Source: Actinomycetales bacterium
GTDB lineage: Bacteria; Actinomycetota; Actinomycetes; Actinomycetales; JAHECE01
Direction of reading: 5' to 3'
NCBI GenBank assembly: GCA_024641895.1
Contig: JAHECE010000056.1
Span: forward strand, 1-12,395
Length of the DNA stretch: 12,395 nucleotides
Shown here: positions 1 through 6,613 of the stretch, piece by piece
Position numbering within the stretch: the first letter of the stretch is position 1
Layout of the letters: each line of letters begins with the position of its first letter
Translations under genes and position numbers: made by a program
The notes under the pieces: model-generated
Database searches by the model: none
Told to the model about the DNA's origin: nothing
The model's input: only the letters and a program-made list of their open reading frames with translations

Positions 1-109
1 GCTGGGCCTGCATCGCACGGCCCTGCTGACGGCGGGCGACGTTCCCGGACACTGCGGTTGCCGTGCCGGCGACCACAGCGGTACGTGCCGCCATGCGCAT
101 GAGTCCCAT
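1..109 (-). CDS. SHOCT-type small protein, N-terminal part (runs off the left edge)
   Basis: Only the first 36 codons are present. The protein begins MGLMRMAARTAVVAGTATAV and continues with a run rich in Arg, Gln and Ala. This N-terminus is typical of small actinobacterial proteins that carry a C-terminal SHOCT domain after a low-complexity linker. The SHOCT domain itself would lie outside the window, so the family call rests on the N-terminus and the neighbour. The ATG is preceded by AGGAGG, which overlaps the stop codon of the upstream DUF6325 gene; the two genes are only 12 bases apart. Translational coupling is therefore likely. DUF6325 followed by a SHOCT protein is a pairing I know from actinomycetes. 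The role is unknown; a membrane-associated or oligomerising function is often guessed. Confidence 0.65.
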   Translation of the reverse strand, partial: MGLMRMAARTAVVAGTATAVSGNVARRQQGRAMQAQ

Positions 110-121
110 CGCGGTACCTCC

Positions 122-538
122 TCAGGCCTCGGTGAGAAGGGCGCGGACGACCTCTGCCGGGATGCGGGTGTAGTCGACGACCTGGCCGCCGGAGTCGGCG
201 ATCGCCGACGTCACGGTGGCAGCCCAGGTGTTCTCCCAGACCAGCATCGCTGCGGAGCTGTTCGGCTCGAGCGAGTCGGCGACGTCGGCCATGTCTTCGT
301 CGTCGAGCAGGCCTCCGGGGATGTCACCGCTGACCGCGATGACCGTGCCCAGGTCCTCCCCGAGGTCCGCCAGAGCCAGGGCCGCGACGTTGCCGTCGGC
401 GTCCTTCGTCACGAACAGGACGTCGAGCAGACGGACGACGCCGCGCTCGACGAGGTCGACGATCGCAGGCGCGATCTTGCCGTTGAACTCGTTCCCGGGG
501 AACGAGAGGATCACTACATCGACAGGTCCGACATCCAT
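122..538 (-). CDS. DUF6325 family protein
   Basis: This 138-residue soluble protein starts MDVGPVDVVILSFPGNEF and ends in IPAEVVRALLTEA. It has the features of the DUF6325 (DUF1269-like) family. The N-terminal half is an alternating beta/alpha region with the phrase 'IAPAIVDLVERGVVRLLDV' followed by 'FVTKDADG'. An acidic segment (LLDDEDMADVADSLEP) comes next, then a hydrophobic helix containing 'LVWENTWA'. The reading frame stays open far upstream, but the start at 538 is clear: AAGGAG sits six bases before this ATG, and upstream residues are Arg/Pro-rich read-through of another frame. The family has no established biochemical function. The gene is probably transcribed with the SHOCT-type gene downstream. 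A palindrome at 560-574 and an imperfect dyad at 615-637 lie in its upstream region and may control it. Confidence 0.85.
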   Translation of the reverse strand: MDVGPVDVVILSFPGNEFNGKIAPAIVDLVERGVVRLLDVLFVTKDADGNVAALALADLGEDLGTVIAVSGDIPGGLLDDEDMADVADSLEPNSSAAMLVWENTWAATVTSAIADSGGQVVDYTRIPAEVVRALLTEA

Positions 539-559
539 GCCGTACTCCTTGTGTGTCGT

Positions 560-574
560 CAAGCGTTTCGCTTG
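560..574. promoter_or_regulatory. 15-bp perfect palindrome upstream of the DUF6325 gene
   Basis: CAAGCG-TTT-CGCTTG is a perfect inverted repeat with a 3-base centre. Its near edge is 21 bases from the DUF6325 start codon, just upstream of the Shine-Dalgarno. It could be an operator for a dimeric repressor or, in RNA, a 6-bp hairpin with a triloop in the 5' leader. The sequence does not distinguish the two. Confidence 0.4.
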
Positions 575-614
575 CCAAGACTGCCCGGGGCGGGGATCGC
601 CCTGAGCACGTGCC

Positions 615-637
615 AGTGTGCCGGAATCCGTTGCACT
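615..637. promoter_or_regulatory. Operator-like imperfect dyad between the membrane protein and DUF6325 genes
   Basis: The site is AGTG-N3-CGGA-A-TCCG-N3-CACT, symmetric about position 626, with matching 4-bp inner and outer arms. The form resembles TetR-type operators with a CGGA(N)TCCG core, but no regulator gene is in the window. It lies 77-99 bases upstream of the DUF6325 start codon and just past the stop codon of the membrane protein gene, so DUF6325 is the likely target. Confidence 0.4.
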
Positions 638-645
638 CTGCTCAG

Positions 646-1650
646 TCACCGAGCGGTGCGCGCTCCCGCGACGGCCCGCCAGCGGTTGAGGCCGATGTTC
701 CCGGCGATCACCGCCGCCCCGAGCACCAGCAGCCAGGGCACCAGGGCCGCCAGGTTCTCGGTCAACGCGGTGAAGAAGATCCGTTCGGCCGGGGCGAGGG
801 CGGTGCCGGCGAAGGTGCCCCGGTAGGCGCCGTATCCCATGTCCAGGGCCAGCCAGATCACCCCACCGGCAATCATCACGACGACGCCGGTTGCGGTCAC
901 CATGGACCTGCGTCGAGGCGCCAGTGCGACCGCGGCCAGGAGCATCGCGATGACGACGAACACCAGGAAGCGTGCGATCGGTTGGGCGAACGCATAGACC
1001 GTCCGGGCCGTCGCCAGCTGCTCCGACTCGAGGAGGACGATCTGTCGATCGACGACCGGCGGTGGCTGTACGCCTTCGACGAAGCCCAGCCCTCGCTCGA
1101 CGAGCGCGTCGCGCACGACGACGAAGAGGTCTCCCGTGTCGAGGATGACCTGTTCCCCCTCCATCGATACCGCCGCTCCACCGTCGGCCGTCAGTACCCG
1201 GATCAGGGCACGCTGGGCGACTTCGTTGGCGGCGCGCCAGGCCTCGTCGAGGATCGGGCTGTCGATGACCCGGTCGACTCCCCGGGCGATCGCTCCCTCC
1301 ACGACGGCCTGGAGGGAGGGGGTCAGGACCTGTTGGACGAGCGGGCGTTCCGGTGCCAGGGCTTCGACGAGCGGCGCGACATCGGCCTTCTCGGTCAGCC
1401 GGCGGGTGAGCTCGTCGCTCAGTGCCTGGCGGACGACGGGATCGGCGGCGAGGGGGCCGACGGTGTCCAGGTAGGCGGACGTGTCGACGAGCGTGTGCTC
1501 GCCCCAGCGGGCGATGAGGGACACCGGCAGGAGGACGCCGGCAACCGCGAGCAGGACCCACGCGGTGATGCCTTGCCAGCGCGGCGTGACTCTCGGGGAC
1601 ACCGGTGCACCGTCCGGTCCGTTGCCGGCACCGCCATTGTGATCCGTCAC
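646..1650 (-). CDS. Conserved actinobacterial four-helix membrane protein of unknown function
   Basis: This is a 334-residue integral membrane protein. A short polar N-terminus is followed by TM1 (about 27-47), then a large domain (about 48-225) predicted outside the membrane. TM2 (226-244), TM3 (251-269) and TM4 (299-320) follow. The motif after TM1, 'LVDTSAYLDTVGPLAADPVVRQAL', is characteristic of a widespread but uncharacterised actinobacterial family; related proteins have 'VLDTDRYVxTVAPLAxDPxVQ' at this point. The start is GTG at 1650 with GAGGAG upstream; no better start exists nearby. The protein ends with a short basic tail. It lies 107 bases before the DUF6325 gene on the same strand. 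Co-transcription is possible, but the palindromes in the gap suggest separate control. The function is unknown; a cell-envelope role is only inferred. Confidence 0.8.
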   Translation of the reverse strand: MTDHNGGAGNGPDGAPVSPRVTPRWQGITAWVLLAVAGVLLPVSLIARWGEHTLVDTSAYLDTVGPLAADPVVRQALSDELTRRLTEKADVAPLVEALAPERPLVQQVLTPSLQAVVEGAIARGVDRVIDSPILDEAWRAANEVAQRALIRVLTADGGAAVSMEGEQVILDTGDLFVVVRDALVERGLGFVEGVQPPPVVDRQIVLLESEQLATARTVYAFAQPIARFLVFVVIAMLLAAVALAPRRRSMVTATGVVVMIAGGVIWLALDMGYGAYRGTFAGTALAPAERIFFTALTENLAALVPWLLVLGAAVIAGNIGLNRWRAVAGARTAR

Positions 1651-1793
1651 TCTTGCACTCTCCTCGCGCGCGCCCTCGATGAGGGCGAGTTCGTCAGGCT
1701 ACTCCCCGTTCGTTCGATCAGTGTTTGTGCACGCGGGACGCCTGTTCGGATGTGGTGTCGAACCATGCGGACGGGCGGTGTCGGCAGCCTTCC
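1651..1793. promoter_or_regulatory. Intergenic region with possible promoter and 5' hairpin for the membrane protein gene
   Basis: Read on the minus strand, a -10-like TAGCCT lies at 1701-1696 without a convincing -35. A perfect 7-bp hairpin follows immediately (CGCCCTC-GAT-GAGGGCG, 1671-1687), then the GAGGAG ribosome site. If the -10 is used, the transcript would start almost at the hairpin. The hairpin could instead help end transcription from the oxidoreductase gene; it has no U-run. Confidence 0.25.
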
Positions 1794-2858
1794 TCAGCCC
1801 ATGAGCGCGTCGGCCACCGCGGTCAGCGACCTGGCGTCGGCCCACACGACGAGCCTCGTCACCACCGTTCGCTCCCAGGCGCTCAGGCGCTCGCGGATCC
1901 GTGCGGCGGGGCCGATCAGAGCGACGTCGTCGACCAGTGCCAGCGGGACGGCGGCGGCGGCGCCCGCCCGGTCGCCGTCGCGGAACCGGGACTGGATCTG
2001 GTCCGCCGCGTCGGCGTACCCGAGACGCGCGACGACGTCGCGGTGGAAGTTGGCGCCGGGCGCACCCATGCCACCGACGTAGAGGGCGAGGAACGGCCGG
2101 ACGGCGTCCGCGGCGCGCTCCACGTCGTCGTCGACCACGACGGGGACCGTGGCGCTCACCTCGAACTCGGTCGGCGGGCGCAGGGTGGGCGAGCGTCGCT
2201 CGAAGCCCTCGGCCAGGAGTCGCCGGTACTCGGCGTCGAGGCGCGGGGACATGAACAGGGGAAGCCAGCCATCTGCGATCTCGGCCGCGAGCGCGGTGTT
2301 CCTCGGCCCTTCAGCGGCCAGGTGGACCGGCAGGTCGGGACGCAGCGGGTGCAGCGTCGAGCGCAGCGGCTTTCCAAGGCCCGAGGCGTGGAGGTCGGGT
2401 CCGTCCCCGGCGTCCGACGGCGACCTGTAGGGCAACCGGAAGAACTCGCCGTCGGCCCGCACCGGCCCGCCGCGCGCGACGACGTCGCGGACGATCGCCA
2501 GGTACTCGCGCGTCCGTGCGAGCGGGTGCGCGAACGGCTGGCCGTACCAGCCCTCGACCACCTGCGGGCCCGAGGCGCCGAGGCCGAGCACGAAACGGCC
2601 GCCCGAGAGGTGGTCGAGGGTCATCGCGGCCATGGCGGTCGCCGTCGGGGTCCGGGCAGCCATCTGGGCGACACACGTGCCGAGGTTGACCCGGGACGTC
2701 CGCGAGCCCCACCAGGCGAGCGGGGTCAAGGCGTCGGAACCGTAGGCCTCGGCGGTCCATACCGACTCGAAGCCCAGACGTTCCGCCAGGGCGACGGCGT
2801 CGCCGGCACCGGGGGGAGGGCCGGCGCCCCAGTAGCCGGTATGGAAGCCGAAGCTCAT
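1794..2858 (-). CDS. LLM-class F420-dependent oxidoreductase (downstream of purT)
   Basis: This 354-residue protein is a TIM-barrel luciferase-like monooxygenase family member. It begins MSFGFHTGYWGAGPPPGAG and carries the family block 'LSGGRFVLGLGASGPQVVEGWYG' at about 84-106. The substrate-pocket strand 'WTAEAYGSDALTPL' is at 34-47, and the C-terminus has the usual 'IRERLSAWERTVVTRLVVW' helix and strand. The architecture matches actinobacterial F420-type enzymes of about 340-350 residues that transfer hydride between F420 and an unidentified substrate. Use of F420 and not FMN is inferred from subfamily resemblance. The ATG at 2858 has only a modest GAGGGA signal close to it; the frame stays open upstream, but that part is a shadow of purT. 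The gene starts 38 bases after the purT stop on the same strand, so the two are probably co-transcribed. Confidence 0.88.
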   Translation of the reverse strand: MSFGFHTGYWGAGPPPGAGDAVALAERLGFESVWTAEAYGSDALTPLAWWGSRTSRVNLGTCVAQMAARTPTATAMAAMTLDHLSGGRFVLGLGASGPQVVEGWYGQPFAHPLARTREYLAIVRDVVARGGPVRADGEFFRLPYRSPSDAGDGPDLHASGLGKPLRSTLHPLRPDLPVHLAAEGPRNTALAAEIADGWLPLFMSPRLDAEYRRLLAEGFERRSPTLRPPTEFEVSATVPVVVDDDVERAADAVRPFLALYVGGMGAPGANFHRDVVARLGYADAADQIQSRFRDGDRAGAAAAVPLALVDDVALIGPAARIRERLSAWERTVVTRLVVWADARSLTAVADALMG

Positions 2859-2896
2859 CGTCCCTCGCCCGTCGCCGCGGGCGCCGTCGACGGTGC

Positions 2897-4096
2897 TCAC
2901 GCCTCGCGGGGCCGGACCAGGGCCGCGGCCAGGCCCGCGCGCTCCCGGGCCGTGCCCACGTCGTCGGCGCGGGCGAGAGCGACCCCGAGCCGACGCCTCG
3001 GCCGGCTCTCGCTCTTGCCGAAGAGCCGCAGATCGGTTCCCGGCACGCCGAGCGCGTCCGCGACACCCTCGAACACGACGCCCGTCGCCGTGACGCCGCC
3101 GTAGACGACGGCGCTCGCCCCTGGGTTGCGCAGCGCGGCGTCGACAGGCAGCCCGAGGATCGCGCGGGCGTGCAGCTCGAACTCGTTCTGCCACTGGGTC
3201 GTCATCGTGACCATGCCCGTGTCGTGCGGACGCGGGCTGACCTCGCTGAACCAGACCCGGTCCCCACGCACGAAGAGCTCGACGCCGAAGACGCCGAGTC
3301 CGCCGAGGTCGCTGGTGACCGAGCCGGCGATCTCCTGCGCCCGTGCCAGGGCGCCCGGCGACATCGCCTGCGGCTGCCAGCTCTCGACGTAGTCGCCGCC
3401 GACCTGCCGGTGACCGATCGGCGCGCAGAACTGGGTCTGCACCAGGCCGTCGGCGCCGAGCGCACGGACCGTGAGCAGGGTGATCTCGTAGTCGAACTCG
3501 ACGAATCCCTCGACGATGACCCGGCCCCCGTGAACCCGGCCTCCCGCCATCGCGTGCTCCCAGGCCGGGGCGACACCCTCGGGGCCGGAGACGGTGCTCT
3601 GCCCCTTGCCGGAGCTGCTCATCACGGGCTTGACGACGCACGGGTACCCGATGTCGTCGATGGCCGCACGAAGCTCGCTGAGGGCGTCACAGAACGCGTA
3701 CGGGCTGGTCGGCAGGTTGAGGGTTTCGGCGGCCAGGCGCCGGATCCCTTCCCGGTCCATCGTGAGCCGCGTGGCGCGCGCCGTCGGCACGACCCGCACG
3801 ACGCCGTCGGACTCGAGCGCCTCGAGAGCCGGGGTGGCGATCGCCTCGATCTCGGGGACCACGACGTCCGGCCGCTCGGCCTCGACGGCTGAGCGCAGGG
3901 CAGCAGGATCGGTCATGTCGATCACGAGCGCGCGGTGGGCCACCTGGTGGCCGGGGGCATTCGGGTAGCGATCGACGGCGATCGTCTCGACCCCGAGCCG
4001 CTGCAGCGCGATCACGACCTCCTTGCCGAGCTCGCCCGCGCCCAGCAGCATGACGCGGGTCGCAGCAGGTGTGCCCGGGCTGCCCAGTGCCGTCAT
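2897..4096 (-). CDS. purT: Formate-dependent phosphoribosylglycinamide formyltransferase (GAR transformylase 2)
   Basis: The enzyme makes N-formyl-GAR from GAR, formate and ATP in the third step of purine synthesis, bypassing formyl-tetrahydrofolate. At 399 residues it matches the E. coli protein (392) in length and nearly block for block. The N-terminal nucleotide-binding turn is 'LLGAGELGKEV' (18-27). 'VPEIEAIAT' (80-88) and 'LTMDREGIRRLAAE' (111-124) follow. The ATP-grasp loop is 'KPVMSSSGKGQ' (156-166). 'APIGHRQ' and 'DYVESWQPQ' line the substrate site. Metal and catalytic residues lie in 'FGVELF' (270-275) and 'EVSPRPHDTGMVT' (285-297). 'RLFGKSE' and 'RRRLGVALA' close the C-terminal domain. 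The ATG is preceded by GGGGGA at good spacing. It leads the operon with the F420-type oxidoreductase and is divergent from the HdeD-type gene. A leader hairpin lies at 4171-4194. Confidence 0.96.
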   Translation of the reverse strand: MTALGSPGTPAATRVMLLGAGELGKEVVIALQRLGVETIAVDRYPNAPGHQVAHRALVIDMTDPAALRSAVEAERPDVVVPEIEAIATPALEALESDGVVRVVPTARATRLTMDREGIRRLAAETLNLPTSPYAFCDALSELRAAIDDIGYPCVVKPVMSSSGKGQSTVSGPEGVAPAWEHAMAGGRVHGGRVIVEGFVEFDYEITLLTVRALGADGLVQTQFCAPIGHRQVGGDYVESWQPQAMSPGALARAQEIAGSVTSDLGGLGVFGVELFVRGDRVWFSEVSPRPHDTGMVTMTTQWQNEFELHARAILGLPVDAALRNPGASAVVYGGVTATGVVFEGVADALGVPGTDLRLFGKSESRPRRRLGVALARADDVGTARERAGLAAALVRPREA

Positions 4097-4293
4097 GGTC
4101 GTCCCCCAGCTCGGGTGGCGGCGCCGTGGCCGCTTCGTCCAGCCCGCGGCCGCCCTGGTGGGGCCGCCTTCCGCCTCGGTGTGCCGAGAGGCGGCTCCCG
4201 CCCGGTGAACATTACGCTTGTCCTGCCCGGGCCAGCGGTAGGGAAGCAGGACTCACCGGGACCGAGTGCGACGCCTACACGAACGAGGGATCA
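4097..4293. promoter_or_regulatory. Divergent promoter region between purT and the HdeD-type gene
   Basis: This 197-base gap separates two divergent genes. The only AT-richer spot (4208-4219) holds overlapping -10-like hexamers on both strands: TAATGT on minus (4214-4209) and TACGCT on plus (4213-4218). Neither has a good -35. If the minus one is used, purT has a leader of about 105 bases that contains the hairpin at 4171-4194. I see no recognisable purine riboswitch. Confidence 0.3.
4171..4194 (-). other. Stem-loop in the probable purT leader
   Basis: On the plus strand the arms are CCGCCTCGG (4171-4179) and CCGAGAGGCGG (4184-4194) around a TGTG loop, giving nine pairs and one 2-base bulge. 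Neighbouring GGCGGCC and GGAGCCGCC runs allow an alternative pairing. A role in purT expression is an inference from position only. Confidence 0.35.
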
Positions 4294-4830
4294 ATGATGA
4301 GTGTTGTGGCACTGGAGCGCCGGCGGACCGGATGGGACGTCGCGCTCGGCATCCTGATGGTGATCGGCGGCTTCGTCCTCCTCGGGAACTCCGTCTTTGC
4401 GACAGCCATCTCAGTCCTGTTCCTGGGCTGGATGGCGCTCATCCTGGGACTGATCCTCGTGGTGGCGGCTCTCTTCCGCATCGGTCAGGGCGGCTTCTGG
4501 CTCACGGCTCTGGGCGGCGCCCTCATCGGCGTGCTCGGCCTCGCCATGATCAGGAACCCTGCCGCCACGGCCGTCACCCTGACGCTGATCGCCGGGACGC
4601 TCTTCCTCGCCGGTGGCGTCGCGCGCCTCGCCGCCGCGGCCATCGTTCCTGAGGCGCGGGGGATCCTCATCTTCGGGGGCATCGTCTCGGCGGCGCTCGG
4701 GCTCATCGTGCTCTTCAACATCTGGACGGCAAGCCTGACGCTGCTGGGCGTGCTGCTGGGGATCCAGGTCCTCGTCGAGGGCCTGGCGCTCCTCATGCTG
4801 GGCCGCATCCGTGCGGTCGCGGTCGCCTGA
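4294..4830 (+). CDS. HdeD family (DUF308) membrane protein
   Basis: This 178-residue, very hydrophobic protein has six predicted membrane helices (about 15-34, 38-61, 69-86, 93-112, 123-141, 147-169). They are arranged as three repeats of a helix pair, the layout of HdeD/DUF308 proteins. Family signatures include 'ALGILMVIGGFVLL', 'ALIGVLGLAMIRNPA' and 'LLGVLLGIQVLVEGLALLMLG'. HdeD of E. coli takes part in acid resistance; in actinomycetes the family is common and the role is untested. Two adjacent ATGs (4294 and 4297) follow GAGGGA at 4285-4290; either could be used, and 4297 has the more usual spacing. The gene stands alone between divergent purT and a convergent oxidoreductase gene. Confidence 0.88.
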   Translation: MMSVVALERRRTGWDVALGILMVIGGFVLLGNSVFATAISVLFLGWMALILGLILVVAALFRIGQGGFWLTALGGALIGVLGLAMIRNPAATAVTLTLIAGTLFLAGGVARLAAAAIVPEARGILIFGGIVSAALGLIVLFNIWTASLTLLGVLLGIQVLVEGLALLMLGRIRAVAVA

Positions 4831-4840
4831 CGGGCGTTCG

Positions 4841-4868
4841 CGTGCCGGTGTTCGCCGGCTGCGGCACG
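4841..4868. terminator. Possible bidirectional terminator between convergent genes
   Basis: CGTGCCG (4841-4847) and CGGCACG (4862-4868) form a perfect 7-bp stem around a 14-base loop that contains a smaller GCCGG/CCGGC option. It lies in the 45-base gap between two converging genes. There is no T-run on either side, which is common in high-GC actinomycetes but weakens the call. Confidence 0.4.
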
Positions 4869-4875
4869 TCTGCCG

Positions 4876-5793
4876 CTAGACGTGCGGTGCGACCTCCGCG
4901 GCGATGAACTCCAGGTGCTCCAGGTCCTGCAGGTCGAGGACCTGGAGGTAGACCCGGGACGCGCCGATCTCGGCCAGCCAGGCGATCGTGTCGACCACCT
5001 CCTGCGCGGTGCCGGCGATCCCGGTTGCCCGCATCTGGCGGGCCGTGCGGCCGATCGCCGCGGCGCGTCGGACGACCTCGGCCTCCGTGGCTCCCGCCGT
5101 CGTCGTCAGCGCGACCGAGTAGACGAGGTCCGCGGGGTCGCGGCCGGCCTCCTCGCAGGCCCGGCGGACGTTCGCGAACCGGCCCCCGATCTCGTGCTTG
5201 GGTGGGAACGCTGTGTTGTACTCCGCGGCGAAGCGTGCCGCCAGGGCGGGGGTGCGGCTAGGGCCGTGGCCACCGATGATGATCGGCAGCGGGTCCTGAA
5301 CCGGCTTCGGCAGAGCCGGGCAGTCGTCCAGTCGGTAGTGCTCGCCCGCGTACGAGAACCGCTCGCCGAGCGGGGTGCCGAAGAGGCCGGTGATGATCTC
5401 GAGCTGCTCGGTGAGCATCCCGAAGCGGCGTTCCGGGAACGGGATGCCGTACGCACGGTGCTCAGCGGCGTTCCACCCCGTTCCGAGGCCGAGCTCGATC
5501 CGCCCCCCGGACATGGCGTCCACCTGCGCGACCTGGACCGCGAGGATGCCGGGCCAGCGGAACGTCGCCGGCGAGACGAGGGTGCCGAGCCGGATCCGTG
5601 ACGTCTCCCGGGCCAGGCCCGCGAGGGTGGTCCACGCGTCGGTCGGTCCGGGCAGGCCGTCCCCGCCGAAGGCGAGGTAGTGGTCCGAGCGGAAGAAGGC
5701 GTCGAACCCGAGGTCCTCGGTGGCGCGCGCGACGGCGAGGAGCGTCTCGTAGCCCGCACCCTCCTGAGGTTCGGTGAAGATCCGCAGCTGCAT
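4876..5793 (-). CDS. LLM-class F420-dependent oxidoreductase (divergent from tag)
   Basis: This 305-residue luciferase-fold flavin/F420 oxidoreductase belongs to a different subfamily from the one downstream of purT. It has 'FFRSDHYLAF' (33-42), where the DHY motif lines the cofactor site. 'SRIRLGTLVSPATFR' (65-79) and 'MSGGRIELGLGTGWNAAEHRAYG' (94-116) follow, and later 'PIIIGGHGPSRTPALAARFA'. This pattern fits the short F420-dependent LLM proteins common in actinomycetes. The substrate is unknown. The ATG at 5793 (MQLRIFTEPQEG) is the natural family start, though no strong Shine-Dalgarno precedes it; the open frame beyond it is antisense to tag and not real. The gene is divergent from tag and convergent with the HdeD-type gene, so it is probably a single-gene transcript. 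Confidence 0.87.
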   Translation of the reverse strand: MQLRIFTEPQEGAGYETLLAVARATEDLGFDAFFRSDHYLAFGGDGLPGPTDAWTTLAGLARETSRIRLGTLVSPATFRWPGILAVQVAQVDAMSGGRIELGLGTGWNAAEHRAYGIPFPERRFGMLTEQLEIITGLFGTPLGERFSYAGEHYRLDDCPALPKPVQDPLPIIIGGHGPSRTPALAARFAAEYNTAFPPKHEIGGRFANVRRACEEAGRDPADLVYSVALTTTAGATEAEVVRRAAAIGRTARQMRATGIAGTAQEVVDTIAWLAEIGASRVYLQVLDLQDLEHLEFIAAEVAPHV

Positions 5794-5979
5794 GGGCCCA
5801 TGGCACCACGGCCTCTGGTCCGCGTGGGCCGAAGTGCGCTCCCCGGGGGTGCGCGGCCCCGGATCCACAGGGGCGTCACGGGCGCAGGGTCCGCGCGAGG
5901 GCGCGCGTAGCCTCGCGGGACCGGTTGCCTGACGGCGGACGGCACCCGCACGTGCTGAGGATGCGAGAGGAGACCCACG

Positions 5980-6558
5980 ATGACCCGCTGCTTCGGCGAC
6001 GGTGACCCCGTGTACGAGGCATACCACGACGAGGAGTGGGGCCGCCCGGTCGCGGACGAGGCCGGCATCTTCGAGCGACTTGCCCTCGAGGGCTTCCAGT
6101 CCGGGCTGTCGTGGCTCACGATCCTGCGCAAGCGGGAGGCGTTCCGGGCCGCGTTCGTCGGCTTCGAGCCCGCGACGGTCGCGCGTTTCGACGACGACGA
6201 CGTCGCGCGCCTCATGGGGGACGCCGGCATCGTGCGCAACCGGGCCAAGATCCTGGCCACCGTGGCGGGCGCCCGCGCCACCGTCGCGCTGCACGACGCA
6301 GGCGACACCCTGGCCGCGCTGCTCGCCCGGCACGCGCCGGAGGTGAGGGAGGCGCCGCCTGTGACCTGGGCGGACGTGCCGTCGGCGACGCAGGAGTCGC
6401 GGGGCCTGGCCGCTGAGCTCAAGGCGCTCGGCTTCAGGTTCATCGGGCCGGTCACCGCCTACGCCGCGATGCAGGCCGTCGGGGTCGTGAACGACCACCT
6501 CGTGGGCTGCCCGGCTCGATGCGGTGCCGGCTCCGCAAACCTGTCGCCGGGGTCGTGA
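5980..6558 (+). CDS. tag: DNA-3-methyladenine glycosylase I
   Basis: Tag excises 3-methyladenine from alkylated DNA, starting base-excision repair. The protein has 192 residues (E. coli Tag: 187) and follows it throughout. Zinc-site residues are Cys4 ('MTRCF'), His16 ('AYHDEEWG'), His173 and Cys177 ('NDHLVGC'). The conserved acid is Glu37 in 'LEGFQSGLSWLTILRKRE'. 'GDAGIVRNRAKI' forms the DNA-contacting helix-hairpin region, and 'LGFRFIGPVTAYAAMQAVGVVNDH' closes the domain. The ATG follows AGAGGAGA at good spacing. A -10-like TAGCCT at 5908-5913 may start its transcript, without a good -35. Its stop codon is embedded in the -35 box of the promoter proposed for the RNA element downstream. The gene is divergent from an F420-type oxidoreductase gene, with no evident functional link. 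Confidence 0.95.
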   Translation: MTRCFGDGDPVYEAYHDEEWGRPVADEAGIFERLALEGFQSGLSWLTILRKREAFRAAFVGFEPATVARFDDDDVARLMGDAGIVRNRAKILATVAGARATVALHDAGDTLAALLARHAPEVREAPPVTWADVPSATQESRGLAAELKALGFRFIGPVTAYAAMQAVGVVNDHLVGCPARCGAGSANLSPGS

Positions 6559-6583
6559 CATCGCGCGCCCGTCGACGTACGGT
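6555..6583 (+). promoter_or_regulatory. Sigma70-type promoter overlapping the tag stop codon
   Basis: GTGACA (6555-6560) and TACGGT (6578-6583) are separated by exactly 17 bases. This gives a 5/6 match to TTGACA and a TANNNT -10. The expected start is about A6590, seven bases upstream of the extended Shine-Dalgarno. The tag stop codon TGA (6556-6558) lies inside the -35. This is a better promoter than any other I see on the plus strand of the window. Confidence 0.5.
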
Positions 6584-6596
6584 GCTGGCACACGGG

Positions 6597-6609
6597 AAGG
6601 AGGTGGTCC
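6597..6609 (+). promoter_or_regulatory. Extended Shine-Dalgarno, 13 bases
   Basis: AAGGAGGTGGTCC can pair along its whole length with the conserved bacterial 16S rRNA 3' end (GGATCACCTCCTT), with a single G-U wobble. Ordinary sites in this window match 4-6 bases. The AGGAGG core ends 10 bases before the GTG at 6614. The 16S gene is not in the window, so the comparison uses the known conserved 3' end. Confidence 0.65.
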
Positions 6610-6613
6610 GACG

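Noticed and set aside
122..1561. A 479-codon minus-strand frame covering the DUF6325 gene and far upstream
   Set aside because: Only the last 138 codons are real. The rest is Arg/Pro-rich read-through antisense or out of frame to the membrane protein gene.
1671..1687. CGCCCTC-GAT-GAGGGCG hairpin as an intrinsic terminator
   Set aside because: Short stem and no T-run on either strand; it is kept only as part of the intergenic region note.
2859..3641. Extension of the purT-linked oxidoreductase frame upstream
   Set aside because: This part is a frame-shifted shadow of purT. Family similarity begins at MSFGFHTGYW.
5842..5860. CCCCGGGG-centred palindrome between the second oxidoreductase and tag genes
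   Set aside because: Short self-complementary G/C runs are expected by chance at this composition, and the flanks do not pair cleanly.
5794..6591. Extension of the second oxidoreductase frame upstream to 6591
   Set aside because: It is antisense to tag and composed of low-information Arg/Gly/Pro sequence.
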